A stretch of DNA of 64,000 bases from Bradyrhizobium sp. (GTDB lineage Bacteria > Pseudomonadota > Alphaproteobacteria > Rhizobiales > Xanthobacteraceae): positions 15,903 to 79,902 of the forward strand of contig JAQGKC010000013.1 in NCBI GenBank assembly GCA_028290305.1. Reading direction: 5' to 3'. The first letter of the stretch is position 1. Each line of letters opens with the position of its first letter. The position numbers were made by a program, and so were the translations under genes. This document shows, one piece after another, positions 52,798-61,512 of the stretch. Below the pieces are notes generated by a model that worked only from the letters and a program-made list of their open reading frames with translations, searched no databases and was not told where the DNA came from.

Positions 52798-55793
52798 GGC
52801 TGCCCTCCGAACCAACGACGCAGTTTTGTAAATAAGGACGGACGGGATTTATCGGATGCGCCCCCACCGGCCTTGCGCGCCAGTGACGCAAAAAATTGCC
52901 CAATGATCACACGCGCGGCGCCGTCGAGCAGGCGACCGCCGATACTCGCCACCTTGCCGCCGATAGCCGCCTCGTAGACGTAGCGGATCGTGGTGCCACC
53001 GTTCCCGGTCGGAACCAGGGTGATACGCCCTTCGCCGCCGCCAAATCCGAGCGCGCCTTCAGCGGAGCCGCCGAGCGTGACCGCATGCGGCGGATCGAGG
53101 TCGGACAATTTAACGTTGGCGCGGTATCGTCCTTTCACGGGGCCAATCCCAATCGTCACGTCGGCGCGGAAATGCGTGTCCGAGATCTTCTCAACGTTAT
53201 GGCACCCGGGAATCACGGCCTGGAGTGTCTCGGGGTCGAGCAGCATGGCCCAGACGCGTTCGGCCGGCGCGCCCACTCTTGCCTCGCCTTCGCCGCGGAG
53301 TCGCCGGTCGCCGCTTCGTTGCTCGATCGCTCCGGTTGCACGACCTGCCGGTGGCGCGGCCTCGGCGCCGCGCACGATGTGAGCGAGCTTCGCCGGCACC
53401 AGCGGCAGCTCGATATCCGTTGCTCCGAGCGCATCGGCGACCGCATTGGCGATGCAGACCGGCGTCGACATGCAATTGCCTTCACCGACGCCCTTCGACC
53501 CAAGTGGCGTGAACGGCGATGGCGTTTGCATGTGGAGGATAAGCGGATCCGGCACTTCCGCCGTGGTCGGCAGCAGATAGTCGGCAAAAGTTCCAGTCAA
53601 AAAGCTGCCATCGGAGGCGTAGGCATATTCCTCGTACAGCGCGGCGCCAACCGCCTGTGCGAAGCCGCCGCGAATTTGTCCGTCGACCATGGCCGGATGC
53701 AGGATGGTCCCGCAATCGTGCATGGTGACGTAGCGATCGATCCGCGTTTGCAGGGTGGTGCGGTCGATCTCGACGCCGCAGAAATCGAAGATGAAGCCGT
53801 GGCACAGCGAAGAGTTGATATGGTCGCCTTCATCTGGCGCGGTCAGTTCCGGCGGGCTCCAGAAAACCGTTTCACGAATCGTCTGTCCGACGCCGTCGGG
53901 CAGCGCGCCGGGCGACCAGTGGCTCAGCCCCGCCAGGCGCGAGAACGATACCTTGTTGTCGGGATTGCGTTTCGATCCGACGTGGCCGCTGACGAACCCG
54001 ATATCGCTGACATCCGTGTTCAACTGGCTCGCGGCGATGCGCGCCAGCCGTCCCGCAATCCGCTCGGCGGCGAGCTTGGCGGTACCGGCGACGGCCGGCG
54101 CGAAGCGGCTGGCGTAATTGCCCGAAGCGATCGACCAGGCATCCTTGGCGGTGTCGATTTCGGTGTTGACCCTGATATCGGCGGGCTTCAGACCGAAAAC
54201 ATCCGCCACCACCTGCGAAAGAACGGTGCGATGGCCCTGCCCTTGCGGCACCGAGGCGACGTGCACGCTGACGCTTCCGACCGGATCGATCGCGACCGTC
54301 GCGGTGGCCTGGGCGCCGTTCTTCGGCCCGGCCTTGCGGCGCTCGGCCGGGGTCAGCACGGTCGTGATGTAGCCCATGTTGGACACGCTGGGCTCGACCA
54401 CGGCGGTATAGCCGATGCCGTACAGCCGACCCTGCGCGCGTGCCGCATCGCGGCGCGATTTAAGTTCGGCGAGAGCGCCATCATTGACGCCGCGCCGGAT
54501 CGCCTCCTGATAATCTCCGGAGTCGAGCAGCGCGCCGCTCGCGGTGCGGTATGGAAAGGCATCGGCTGCAACGAGATTGCGCGTGATGATTTCGAGCGGA
54601 TCGAGACCGAGTTCGACCGCGATGCGCTGAACCAGTCGTTCGAGCGCGAAATAGACTTGCGGGCCGCCGAAGCCACGGTTCAATCCAGTCGGCGTCTTGT
54701 TGGTGACAACGACCCGATTGCGGACCGCAAGATGGCGAATGTCGTAGGCGCCGGTCAGATTGCCGTGCATGCGGTACAGCGTCGCCGGCTCGGGTGCGCG
54801 CAGATGCGCCCCGCAGTCCTCGACCTGGTCCCAATCTAGCGCGAGGATACGGCCGTCATCTGAGACGGCTGCGCTGAGCGTGGTGGCCCGGTTTGTCGCC
54901 GAAACGGACGCGGTCAGATGCTCGAGCCGGTCCTCGATCCATTTGACCGGGCGATCCGCTGCGCGCGCCGCCGCAGCGATCAGAACGATATAGGGGAAGA
55001 CGCCCTGCTTGACGCCAAAGCTGCCGCCGGAATCCGGCGGGGTTCGCAGCCGCAGGCGATTGCCCGGAACACGCAGCGCCCGCGACAGCACCGCATGGAT
55101 GCTGAAGGGACCTTGGAAATTAGCAAGGACATCGTACGCGTCTTCGCCTGGGTCATACTCGGCGACCACGCCATAGGTTTCGATCGGGGTGCAGGAATTG
55201 CGCGGGTAGCGAATATCGATACTGATCCGATGCGCTGCCGAGGCAAAAGCCTGCTCCGGATCGCCGTAGCGAAATGTCCGATCGCTGGCGACATTGCCTG
55301 CAAAGCCATCGTGCAGAACCGGCGCATCCGAGCTCAGCGCCGTCACCGGATCGACCACCGCTGGTCGCACCTGGTACCGCGCCTCGATCAGATCAACCGC
55401 GTCTTCGGCCAGATAGCGATCGGTGGCAACGACGATGGCCACGGGCTCGCCGGCATACCGTACCCGCCCAACCGCGATCGGCCAGCATTCGACTGGCGCC
55501 TTGACGCCGACCACCAGACTTGAGGTCAGCGCCTTGACGCCCTCGCCGTCGAGGACAGCGACGACGCCGGGCGCCCGCCTGGCTGCGGACAATTCGATCG
55601 AGACGATGTCGGCGTGCGCATGCGGCGAGCGCAGGATCGCAGCGTGGAGCGTGCCGGGGCGAACCCCGAGATCGTCGATGAAGCGGCCACGCCCGCTCAG
55701 CAGCGCCGCATCTTCGACACGCGGAATCGACTGCCCGACCCAGGGCGAGCCTGCTTCATTGCTGGCAAACAAATGGCTGGCAGCCTCTGCCAT
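52794..55793 (-). CDS. Molybdenum hydroxylase large subunit fused to a C-terminal CoxG (SRPBCC) domain
   Basis: A 999-aa protein, about 200 residues longer than usual large subunits. Residues 1-790 are a xanthine dehydrogenase-type Mo-binding subunit with GGSFG (256-260), RGFGGPQ (373-379) and the catalytic-Glu loop SKGVGEGNCM near 735. From about 805 a CoxG/SRPBCC domain follows (GEGEARVGAPAERVW, IPGCHNVEKI, GIGPVKGRYRANV), then a basic, aromatic tail LFTKLRRWFGG. CoxG is normally a separate membrane-associated accessory protein. The active-site loop is not the Cys-bearing one of CO dehydrogenase, so an organic ring hydroxylase is more likely. Confidence 0.93.
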   Translation of the reverse strand: MAEAASHLFASNEAGSPWVGQSIPRVEDAALLSGRGRFIDDLGVRPGTLHAAILRSPHAHADIVSIELSAARRAPGVVAVLDGEGVKALTSSLVVGVKAPVECWPIAVGRVRYAGEPVAIVVATDRYLAEDAVDLIEARYQVRPAVVDPVTALSSDAPVLHDGFAGNVASDRTFRYGDPEQAFASAAHRISIDIRYPRNSCTPIETYGVVAEYDPGEDAYDVLANFQGPFSIHAVLSRALRVPGNRLRLRTPPDSGGSFGVKQGVFPYIVLIAAAARAADRPVKWIEDRLEHLTASVSATNRATTLSAAVSDDGRILALDWDQVEDCGAHLRAPEPATLYRMHGNLTGAYDIRHLAVRNRVVVTNKTPTGLNRGFGGPQVYFALERLVQRIAVELGLDPLEIITRNLVAADAFPYRTASGALLDSGDYQEAIRRGVNDGALAELKSRRDAARAQGRLYGIGYTAVVEPSVSNMGYITTVLTPAERRKAGPKNGAQATATVAIDPVGSVSVHVASVPQGQGHRTVLSQVVADVFGLKPADIRVNTEIDTAKDAWSIASGNYASRFAPAVAGTAKLAAERIAGRLARIAASQLNTDVSDIGFVSGHVGSKRNPDNKVSFSRLAGLSHWSPGALPDGVGQTIRETVFWSPPELTAPDEGDHINSSLCHGFIFDFCGVEIDRTTLQTRIDRYVTMHDCGTILHPAMVDGQIRGGFAQAVGAALYEEYAYASDGSFLTGTFADYLLPTTAEVPDPLILHMQTPSPFTPLGSKGVGEGNCMSTPVCIANAVADALGATDIELPLVPAKLAHIVRGAEAAPPAGRATGAIEQRSGDRRLRGEGEARVGAPAERVWAMLLDPETLQAVIPGCHNVEKISDTHFRADVTIGIGPVKGRYRANVKLSDLDPPHAVTLGGSAEGALGFGGGEGRITLVPTGNGGTTIRYVYEAAIGGKVASIGGRLLDGAARVIIGQFFASLARKAGGGASDKSRPSLFTKLRRWFGGQP

Positions 55794-55924
55794 GCCGATC
55801 GACCTCCCGCCGCTTTCGGATGCGTTGGGAAACTGTATTCAGCCGTGCCGCCGACCGGGCCATACCGGCCGATCTCAAAACTTACCATCCCGTCTCATTT
55901 CGCCGGCGCATGTGCAATGCACCA

Positions 55925-56767
55925 TTAGCTCGCGAGCCGGGAGACGTTTCGGAACTCGCGCGGGCTCACGCCAGCGTGGTTGCGGAAGAAGCGCGTGAAA
56001 TGCGCCGGCTCGGCAAAGCCGAGCTGGTTGCTGATGTCGCAGACGCTCGCGGACTGATTCAGCACGGCGTCAACAGCCTGCTCCATGCGCACGACATTCA
56101 GGTAGACCTTCGGCGGCACCCCGATCGAGGATTCGAACAACCGGAAGAAATGCGCGCGCGACAATCCCGCCTCCTTGGCAAACGTATCGAGCGCAGCACC
56201 CCGCCTCGTTTCGGCCCGCATCGACGCTGCAATCCTGCGGATGCGCCAATCGCTTGAGCGGACGTTCATCTCCCTGATCGAAGCCGGAAAGCTCCGCCAT
56301 GGCGTGAAGCGTTCGATCACCGCGATCATCAGGTCGGACAAGGCCGATTCATGCGCGGTCCGCGCGTCCGGACGCGCCATCATGTCGGCCGCCAGATTCA
56401 TGGCGAGGCCGCGGATGCGCGGAGACACATTCCCGGAGGGATGGCTGAAGAAGCCACGCGCGCCGCTCGCCGCCCAGCCCGGCCGGAACGCCATCAACCA
56501 TTCCGGCTCGATATAAAGCGCGAGAATGACGGTGCGCGGCCTTTCCGGATCGTGGACATAGGAATGCGGCTGCCAGCCGTTCACCAGCACGGCCGTCTCG
56601 TTGGTGAGCGGATAAACGGTATCGCCGACGACGAACTGGGTGTCCGCTCCCTCGACCTTCAAAAGCACATGACAATGCGGATGGGCATGGCGCACCAGCG
56701 ACCAGTCCATATCGAGAAGTGCGACCCTGCCAAAAGCCCCATGCGCAATTCGCAGCGCTGTCGACAT
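55925..56767 (-). CDS. AraC family transcriptional regulator (copy 1)
   Basis: A 280-aa regulator. The N-terminal cupin-like sensor (GRVALLDMDWSLVRHAHPHCH) is followed by two AraC helix-turn-helix units (LDTFAKEAGLSRAHFFRLFESS and ICDISNQLGFAEPAHFTRFFRN). It is paralogous throughout to the AraC gene at 59470-60306. It is 131 bp downstream of the Mo hydroxylase start region and transcribed in the same direction, probably as its activator. Confidence 0.92.
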   Translation of the reverse strand: MSTALRIAHGAFGRVALLDMDWSLVRHAHPHCHVLLKVEGADTQFVVGDTVYPLTNETAVLVNGWQPHSYVHDPERPRTVILALYIEPEWLMAFRPGWAASGARGFFSHPSGNVSPRIRGLAMNLAADMMARPDARTAHESALSDLMIAVIERFTPWRSFPASIREMNVRSSDWRIRRIAASMRAETRRGAALDTFAKEAGLSRAHFFRLFESSIGVPPKVYLNVVRMEQAVDAVLNQSASVCDISNQLGFAEPAHFTRFFRNHAGVSPREFRNVSRLAS

Positions 56768-56884
56768 AGCAATCTCTCCCAGATAGTGACGCCCAGCGCT
56801 CGCGCCGGCCGTCCCGTTTCCCCGTTACAGTTCCCCTGGCTTGGGCCAGTGTTGTTTTTCTTAAGGTAACCGTTCGATCGTAAC

Positions 56885-58429
56885 TCAGCCAGCAATTGTC
56901 CGCGCGAGGGCTGCCTTGGGATCGTTCTGAAGCACGCGACCGAGATCGACGTTTTCGATGCCCTTTACGTGAATGCGCTTGAACTCCATCGGTTCGGTTG
57001 AAAGCGGCTTGGTGGCGTCAAGGCCCATTTTGGCGCTGACGCCATCCGCCGAAGATGGATCGAGCTTAGACCCTTGCGCACCGGAGACAACCACGAGGTC
57101 ACGATCCGCCTGGAAGCGAGTCGCAATCGCCCATTCGATTTCGGTTGCGTCGTCGATATCGACGTCCATGTCGACCACGACCACCTGCTTGACGTCGTAA
57201 TGGCCCCCGAACGCGCCCATGATGATGTTCTTCGGCTCGCCGCTGCTGGTCTTGTCGATCTTGACCGCGAGATGGTAGCGGCAGGTCCCGCCGCGCGTAA
57301 GGCGCACGTCGCGCACCGAGGGAAAGCTGCGCTGCAAATGCTCCAGAAGCGTCGCTTCACGCGGAATTGCACCGAGCAGCAGATGCTCGACACCGCCGCC
57401 AACGATGGTGTGAAAGATCGGATTCTTGCGGTGCGTGATCGCATCGACCTGAATGACCTCGCGATCAGCACGCGGGCCGTAATATTGCGGAAACTCGCCG
57501 AACGGACCCTCGGGCTCGCGCAGCTTTGGCAGGATGCGGCCTTCGATGACAATCTCCGCATGCGCAGGCACGCGGACGCTGTTGGTCCGGCATTTGACCA
57601 TTTCGATCGGCTGATCGAGCAGCGCGCCGGCGATTTCCATTTCGTCGTCATCCAGCGCGGCGATTGCCTGCGACGCGAGAATGCAGGCGGGATGAACGCC
57701 GATCACCAGCGCGATTTCCAGCGCCTCGCCAGCTTCCTCGGCCATGCGGAAATAGTGCCGTGTGTGCCGCGGCAGCAGCAAAACGCCAATGCGGTCGGGG
57801 CCGCTCACCTGACAACGATGGATCGAGACGTTCTGAATGCCGGTCTTCGGATTTCGGGCGATCAGCAGTGCGGCCGTAATATAGGGCCCGCTGTCGTGCT
57901 CGTTATGTTTCGGGATCGGCAATTGCCGGAGCAGGTCGATCTCGCGATGAATGACGTCATGCACCGGCGCCGCCGTCACCTCGACCCATGGCAGCGGATG
58001 GCGAACGGCATTCTGGAAACGGGACAGCAACTCGCCGCTGGGAACGCCGAGGGCGTCCGCGATCCAGCCGCGATTGGCAAACAGGTTTGCGACCACCGGA
58101 ATCACATGCCCGCGAGGGGCGGGAAACAGCACCGCGCGCTCCAGTTCGAGCTTCTTTGCCACCGCCGCCAATTCATCGATCAGCGAGACGCCCTCGCGGG
58201 CGACAACGAGCCGGTCTGACGCGGCAAGCCGCTGCAACCAGCTGCGCAAATCGGGATTGGTCCTGTTGTGACCGGCGGTCACCGGTATGGCCCGGCTTGC
58301 TTCATTTCCTCCGTCTTTCCCTGCGTCTTCGGAACCCCAGCGGTTGACGATCAGCGGCGCGGAGCTGGCTCCAAGGATTTCACTTGGCGTGTTCCCTTTT
58401 GTTGCAGCGCAACCGGCGTCAACAGTCAC
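56885..58429 (-). CDS. UbiD family decarboxylase (prenylated-FMN type)
   Basis: Up to 514 aa. UbiD signatures include the Glu-containing LREPEGPFGEFPQYYG and IPKHNEHDSGPYITAA. The enzyme reversibly (de)carboxylates an aromatic or alpha,beta-unsaturated acid using prenylated FMN made by UbiX, which is not in this window. The N terminus is uncertain: GTG 58429 opens the frame without a ribosome site. A strong GGAGGA lies about 105-110 nt downstream but is followed by an ATG in another frame. GTG 58279 is an alternative that would remove an unconserved 50-residue extension. Confidence 0.88.
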   Translation of the reverse strand: MTVDAGCAATKGNTPSEILGASSAPLIVNRWGSEDAGKDGGNEASRAIPVTAGHNRTNPDLRSWLQRLAASDRLVVAREGVSLIDELAAVAKKLELERAVLFPAPRGHVIPVVANLFANRGWIADALGVPSGELLSRFQNAVRHPLPWVEVTAAPVHDVIHREIDLLRQLPIPKHNEHDSGPYITAALLIARNPKTGIQNVSIHRCQVSGPDRIGVLLLPRHTRHYFRMAEEAGEALEIALVIGVHPACILASQAIAALDDDEMEIAGALLDQPIEMVKCRTNSVRVPAHAEIVIEGRILPKLREPEGPFGEFPQYYGPRADREVIQVDAITHRKNPIFHTIVGGGVEHLLLGAIPREATLLEHLQRSFPSVRDVRLTRGGTCRYHLAVKIDKTSSGEPKNIIMGAFGGHYDVKQVVVVDMDVDIDDATEIEWAIATRFQADRDLVVVSGAQGSKLDPSSADGVSAKMGLDATKPLSTEPMEFKRIHVKGIENVDLGRVLQNDPKAALARTIAG

Positions 58430-58489
58430 TTAAACCAAAAGGGTAGGCGGCCCGTACCATCAGAACAAATAATTGATTTTTATTTCTAT

Positions 58490-58506
58490 CATCATCAATA
58501 ATGATG
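58490..58506. promoter_or_regulatory. Candidate LysR operator between ubiD-type and lysR-type genes
   Basis: CATCAT-N5-ATGATG is a 17-bp inverted repeat in the 108-bp divergent intergenic space, just downstream of an AT-rich ATTGATTTTTATT stretch. The position, 32 bp before the LysR start, fits autoregulation plus control of the decarboxylase. Confidence 0.4.
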
Positions 58507-58537
58507 GCTAGGCGGGCCAGAGAAATGGTGGAACAAC

Positions 58538-59458
58538 ATGGATCTGAAGCAGATGCAGTATTTCCTCTGCCTCGCGCAGGAGGGCAACGTCACGCGCGCC
58601 GCCCGCCAGCTCAATATTGTTCAGCCGGCCCTCAGCATGCAAATCGCGAAGCTTGAGAAATCGCTTGGCAAGCCGCTGTTCTATCGCGTGTCGCGCGGCA
58701 TGTCGCTGACCCCTGCGGGCGAAGCGCTGGCGCAACGGATCGCGCCGATCATGGCGGACATCGACCGCGTCCGCGGCGAGATCGCGCAGCTCGACGGCAA
58801 GGTGTCGGGCCGGGTGAACATCGGCATGATCACATCGGCGGCGCAGAGCACGCTGCCGGCATCATCAGCGACGATCGCCGCCAAATATCCGGATATCCAC
58901 CTCCTGGTCTGCGAAGGCTATTCGGAAACCATGTTGGAGTGGGTCGCTACCGGGCAACTCGACATCGCCATCGTCAACACGCCCGCGCCGCGGCCGACGC
59001 CGAACGCCCGGCATATTCTGGATGAAGAAATGATGCTTGCGCACGGTGCGGGCAACAAACTGCCGCTGCCGAAGGTCGTCTCCTTTGACCGGCTCGAAAG
59101 CCTCGACATCGTCATCCCTTCGCGTCGCCACGGCCTCCGGCGCATATTGGACGATGCCGCAGCCGAAGCGGGTTTTAGCCTGAAACCCCGGCTCGAGATC
59201 GACACCTTGTCGGCGATCTGCGAGATCGTCGCGACCACGGATCTGCTGACCATCCTGCCCGGCATCGTGCTGCATTCGACGCTGTCCACGGGCCGGGTCA
59301 GGGCCCGGCGCCTGCGCAATCCCTCGATCGTCCGCTCGGTGGCCTGGGTGACAAATCCAAGGCGCAGTGTGTCGGCGGCGATGACCGCCGTCATGGACAT
59401 TATCGCCGAGGATCTGACCAAGGCAGCGACGTCCGCCTCGCGCCTCGTCAGACGTTGA
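58538..59458 (+). CDS. LysR family transcriptional regulator
   Basis: A 306-aa LysR-type regulator. The DNA-binding helix-turn-helix GNVTRAARQLNIVQPALSMQ (about 17-36) and a periplasmic-binding-like effector domain are visible. It is divergent from the UbiD gene with 108 bp between starts, the standard arrangement for a LysR activator and its target. It is convergent with the second AraC gene, with an 11-bp gap. Confidence 0.94.
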   Translation: MDLKQMQYFLCLAQEGNVTRAARQLNIVQPALSMQIAKLEKSLGKPLFYRVSRGMSLTPAGEALAQRIAPIMADIDRVRGEIAQLDGKVSGRVNIGMITSAAQSTLPASSATIAAKYPDIHLLVCEGYSETMLEWVATGQLDIAIVNTPAPRPTPNARHILDEEMMLAHGAGNKLPLPKVVSFDRLESLDIVIPSRRHGLRRILDDAAAEAGFSLKPRLEIDTLSAICEIVATTDLLTILPGIVLHSTLSTGRVRARRLRNPSIVRSVAWVTNPRRSVSAAMTAVMDIIAEDLTKAATSASRLVRR

Positions 59459-59469
59459 ATCATCGACGG

Positions 59470-60306
59470 TCAGCCGAGATCGGCCATGACGCGCCGATAC
59501 TGGTTGGGCGACGTTCCCGTGTGCTGCTGAAAAAAGCGCGTGAAATTGCTCTGGGCGCTGAAGCCGAGATCTTCGGAGATGCTGCCGATTTCATCCTGGT
59601 GCTGGCGCAGGCGGCCGACCGCGGTTTCCACGCGAAGCGCATTGACGTAGACGCGCGGACTGACGCCGGTGCACTCGCGAAAAAGATGATTGAAATGCGG
59701 ACGAGACAGCCCGGAGATGTTGGCCACGTCATCAAGATCGACAGCCTCGGCTGATGAGTCGCGGATATGCCGCAGCGCGCGGCTAATGCGATAGTCCCTC
59801 GATCCGCGTGGCGTCCGCAGGCGCGCGCTGCGGTCGCGCCAGTCCGAAAAGCCATAGGATACCGTGAGACAAAGATCGAGAATCAACTCCTGAAGCTCGT
59901 GCGGATCCGAAGGATCCGCCATCCGCCGCACGACACCCGCGCGAAGCCGATCAATCTCGTTGGTGATCGCAATCCCGGCGCGGGGAAAAAAACCGGGCTC
60001 GGAGCAACCAGCGAAAGTTCGATCCGCATCCGCGAGCCAGGCCGGCTCGATATAGAGTGCCAAAAACAAGGTTCGCTCGGCGCCATGGCGGTGCACATAT
60101 TCATGCTGCTGCCAGGAATTGACGGCGACGAGCGTGTCGCTCCGCAACGGCACCGTCTGCCCCTCGACGACGAAGTTCTGGTCGGGGCCGCTCGCCTTGA
60201 AGATCAGGTGATAATGAGGATGGGCATGGTCCACCAGCGAGGTGTCCATGTCGAGAAGGGCGACGCGTCCAAAGCGGCCCCGCACGATGCTCAAAGCCCT
60301 GGTCAC
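59470..60306 (-). CDS. AraC family transcriptional regulator (copy 2)
   Basis: A 278-aa regulator, paralogous to the gene at 55925-56767 (shared GRVALLDMD, HAHPHYH and ALYIEP segments). HTH units are VDLDDVANISGLSRPHFNHLF and ISEDLGFSAQSNFTRFFQQ. GTG 60306 is chosen because it aligns with copy 1 and GGAG lies upstream; the longer open frame is not conserved. It is divergent from the membrane hydroxylase at 60522, a likely target. Confidence 0.9.
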   Translation of the reverse strand: MTRALSIVRGRFGRVALLDMDTSLVDHAHPHYHLIFKASGPDQNFVVEGQTVPLRSDTLVAVNSWQQHEYVHRHGAERTLFLALYIEPAWLADADRTFAGCSEPGFFPRAGIAITNEIDRLRAGVVRRMADPSDPHELQELILDLCLTVSYGFSDWRDRSARLRTPRGSRDYRISRALRHIRDSSAEAVDLDDVANISGLSRPHFNHLFRECTGVSPRVYVNALRVETAVGRLRQHQDEIGSISEDLGFSAQSNFTRFFQQHTGTSPNQYRRVMADLG

Positions 60307-60521
60307 AAAGGCGATCTCCGAAGGTCGTCCGAGTTTGGTCTGGCAGTGAAGGATAACCCGGATTGCCGGTGACCGATATGTGTCAGGCCGCAAAAAATCA
60401 TCCGGAACGATAAATCGCCCTCCTCGCGGCCAAGCGCACACATCCGCCGCGGAATATACTGCCCCTCAAGCAACCAGACGCCGGACTACACCGGCCCGCC
60501 AACGCAACGAGGGGAAGAACG

Positions 60522-61337
60522 ATGGATGTTGTATTTCAGGATTCGGGCCGAGATCGCCGGGAACAGGAACGGCAGCGTCTGTTTCGCGACAAATTCGTCG
60601 CGGAAACGCCGCCATGGTATCACGGCGCACTCCACCTCGGCTTCACGCTGCTGACCACGGGCGTCGCGATGTGGCTGTGCTGGACCCGCATTCACAACGC
60701 AAGCTGGGAATGGCTGCTGGTTATCCCGATCGCGCTGTTCGGCAACTGGATCGAGTGGGCCGCGCATCGCTACATTCTCCACCGTCCGGTGAAAGGGCTG
60801 GAGATGATCTACAAGCGCCACTGCACCGTGCATCACCAGTTCTTCACGCATCACGATCTGACCTATCGCGGCCACAAAGAGTGGCGCGCGCTGCTGTTTC
60901 CGCCGTTCGCACCGCTCGGCTTCGTGCTGGCCGCGCTGCCGCCGGCCTTGCTGCTGGGTGTGCTGATCTCGGCCAATGCCGGCTACATCATCGTGTTCAC
61001 GATGGCGGCCTACTATCTCATGTACGAAGGGCTGCATACGCTTTCGCATCTCAACGACGCGCGGCATCCCTACCTTCGGTATATTCCCCTCATCAATACG
61101 GTGCGCCGGATGCACACCATCCACCATGTGCTCGGGTTCATGCAGACGCGAAATTTCAATCTCACATTTCCGATCTGCGATGCCCTGTTTGGCACCAGCG
61201 ATCTCGACCGCGGGCTGGTCGGCACGCTGTTCAATGGAAACTCCAACGAGCATATGCGCAAGGATTTGCTGCCGGATGATCCGGGCATCCAGGTGCCGCA
61301 GCTCGATAGCAAGCGCGATATTTCCAAGGCAGTCTGA
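60522..61337 (+). CDS. Fatty acid hydroxylase/sterol desaturase superfamily membrane protein
   Basis: A 271-aa integral membrane di-iron protein. His boxes are HRYILH (82-87), HCTVHHQFFTHH (100-111) and HTIHH (about 205-209), with a further His pair in LHTLSHLND. Four hydrophobic segments alternate with them. Family enzymes insert hydroxyl groups or double bonds using O2. It is monocistronic, 215 bp from the divergent AraC gene, which probably controls it. Substrate unknown. Confidence 0.9.
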   Translation: MDVVFQDSGRDRREQERQRLFRDKFVAETPPWYHGALHLGFTLLTTGVAMWLCWTRIHNASWEWLLVIPIALFGNWIEWAAHRYILHRPVKGLEMIYKRHCTVHHQFFTHHDLTYRGHKEWRALLFPPFAPLGFVLAALPPALLLGVLISANAGYIIVFTMAAYYLMYEGLHTLSHLNDARHPYLRYIPLINTVRRMHTIHHVLGFMQTRNFNLTFPICDALFGTSDLDRGLVGTLFNGNSNEHMRKDLLPDDPGIQVPQLDSKRDISKAV

Positions 61338-61434
61338 GCGGGAACCGATTCACTCTGTCGGCGAGGCGACCATCGAAGGGCCGATGCTAATGAGCTGATA
61401 GGCAGGTGTTCAGTTTGCTCTCATGCTCTTTGCA

Positions 61435-61455
61435 GTGATCTCAGTCACAGATCAC
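61435..61455. promoter_or_regulatory. 21-bp palindrome upstream of the caspase-like gene
   Basis: GTGATCT-N7-AGATCAC is an exact 7-bp inverted repeat with a 7-nt spacer, 57 bp before the ATG. It has no match to the other palindromes in the window and resembles a dimeric-regulator operator. Confidence 0.4.
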
Positions 61456-61512
61456 AGGCAAAATTCATTGTAACTTACAGCGCTTGAAACCCCCTGGACC
61501 GGGAGATCAAAC

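Noticed and set aside
52896..54839. Plus-strand open frame of 647 codons antisense to the Mo hydroxylase large subunit
   Set aside because: No family motif; Arg/Gly/Ala-rich composition typical of a shadow frame in high-GC DNA. The minus strand encodes an unmistakable Mo subunit.
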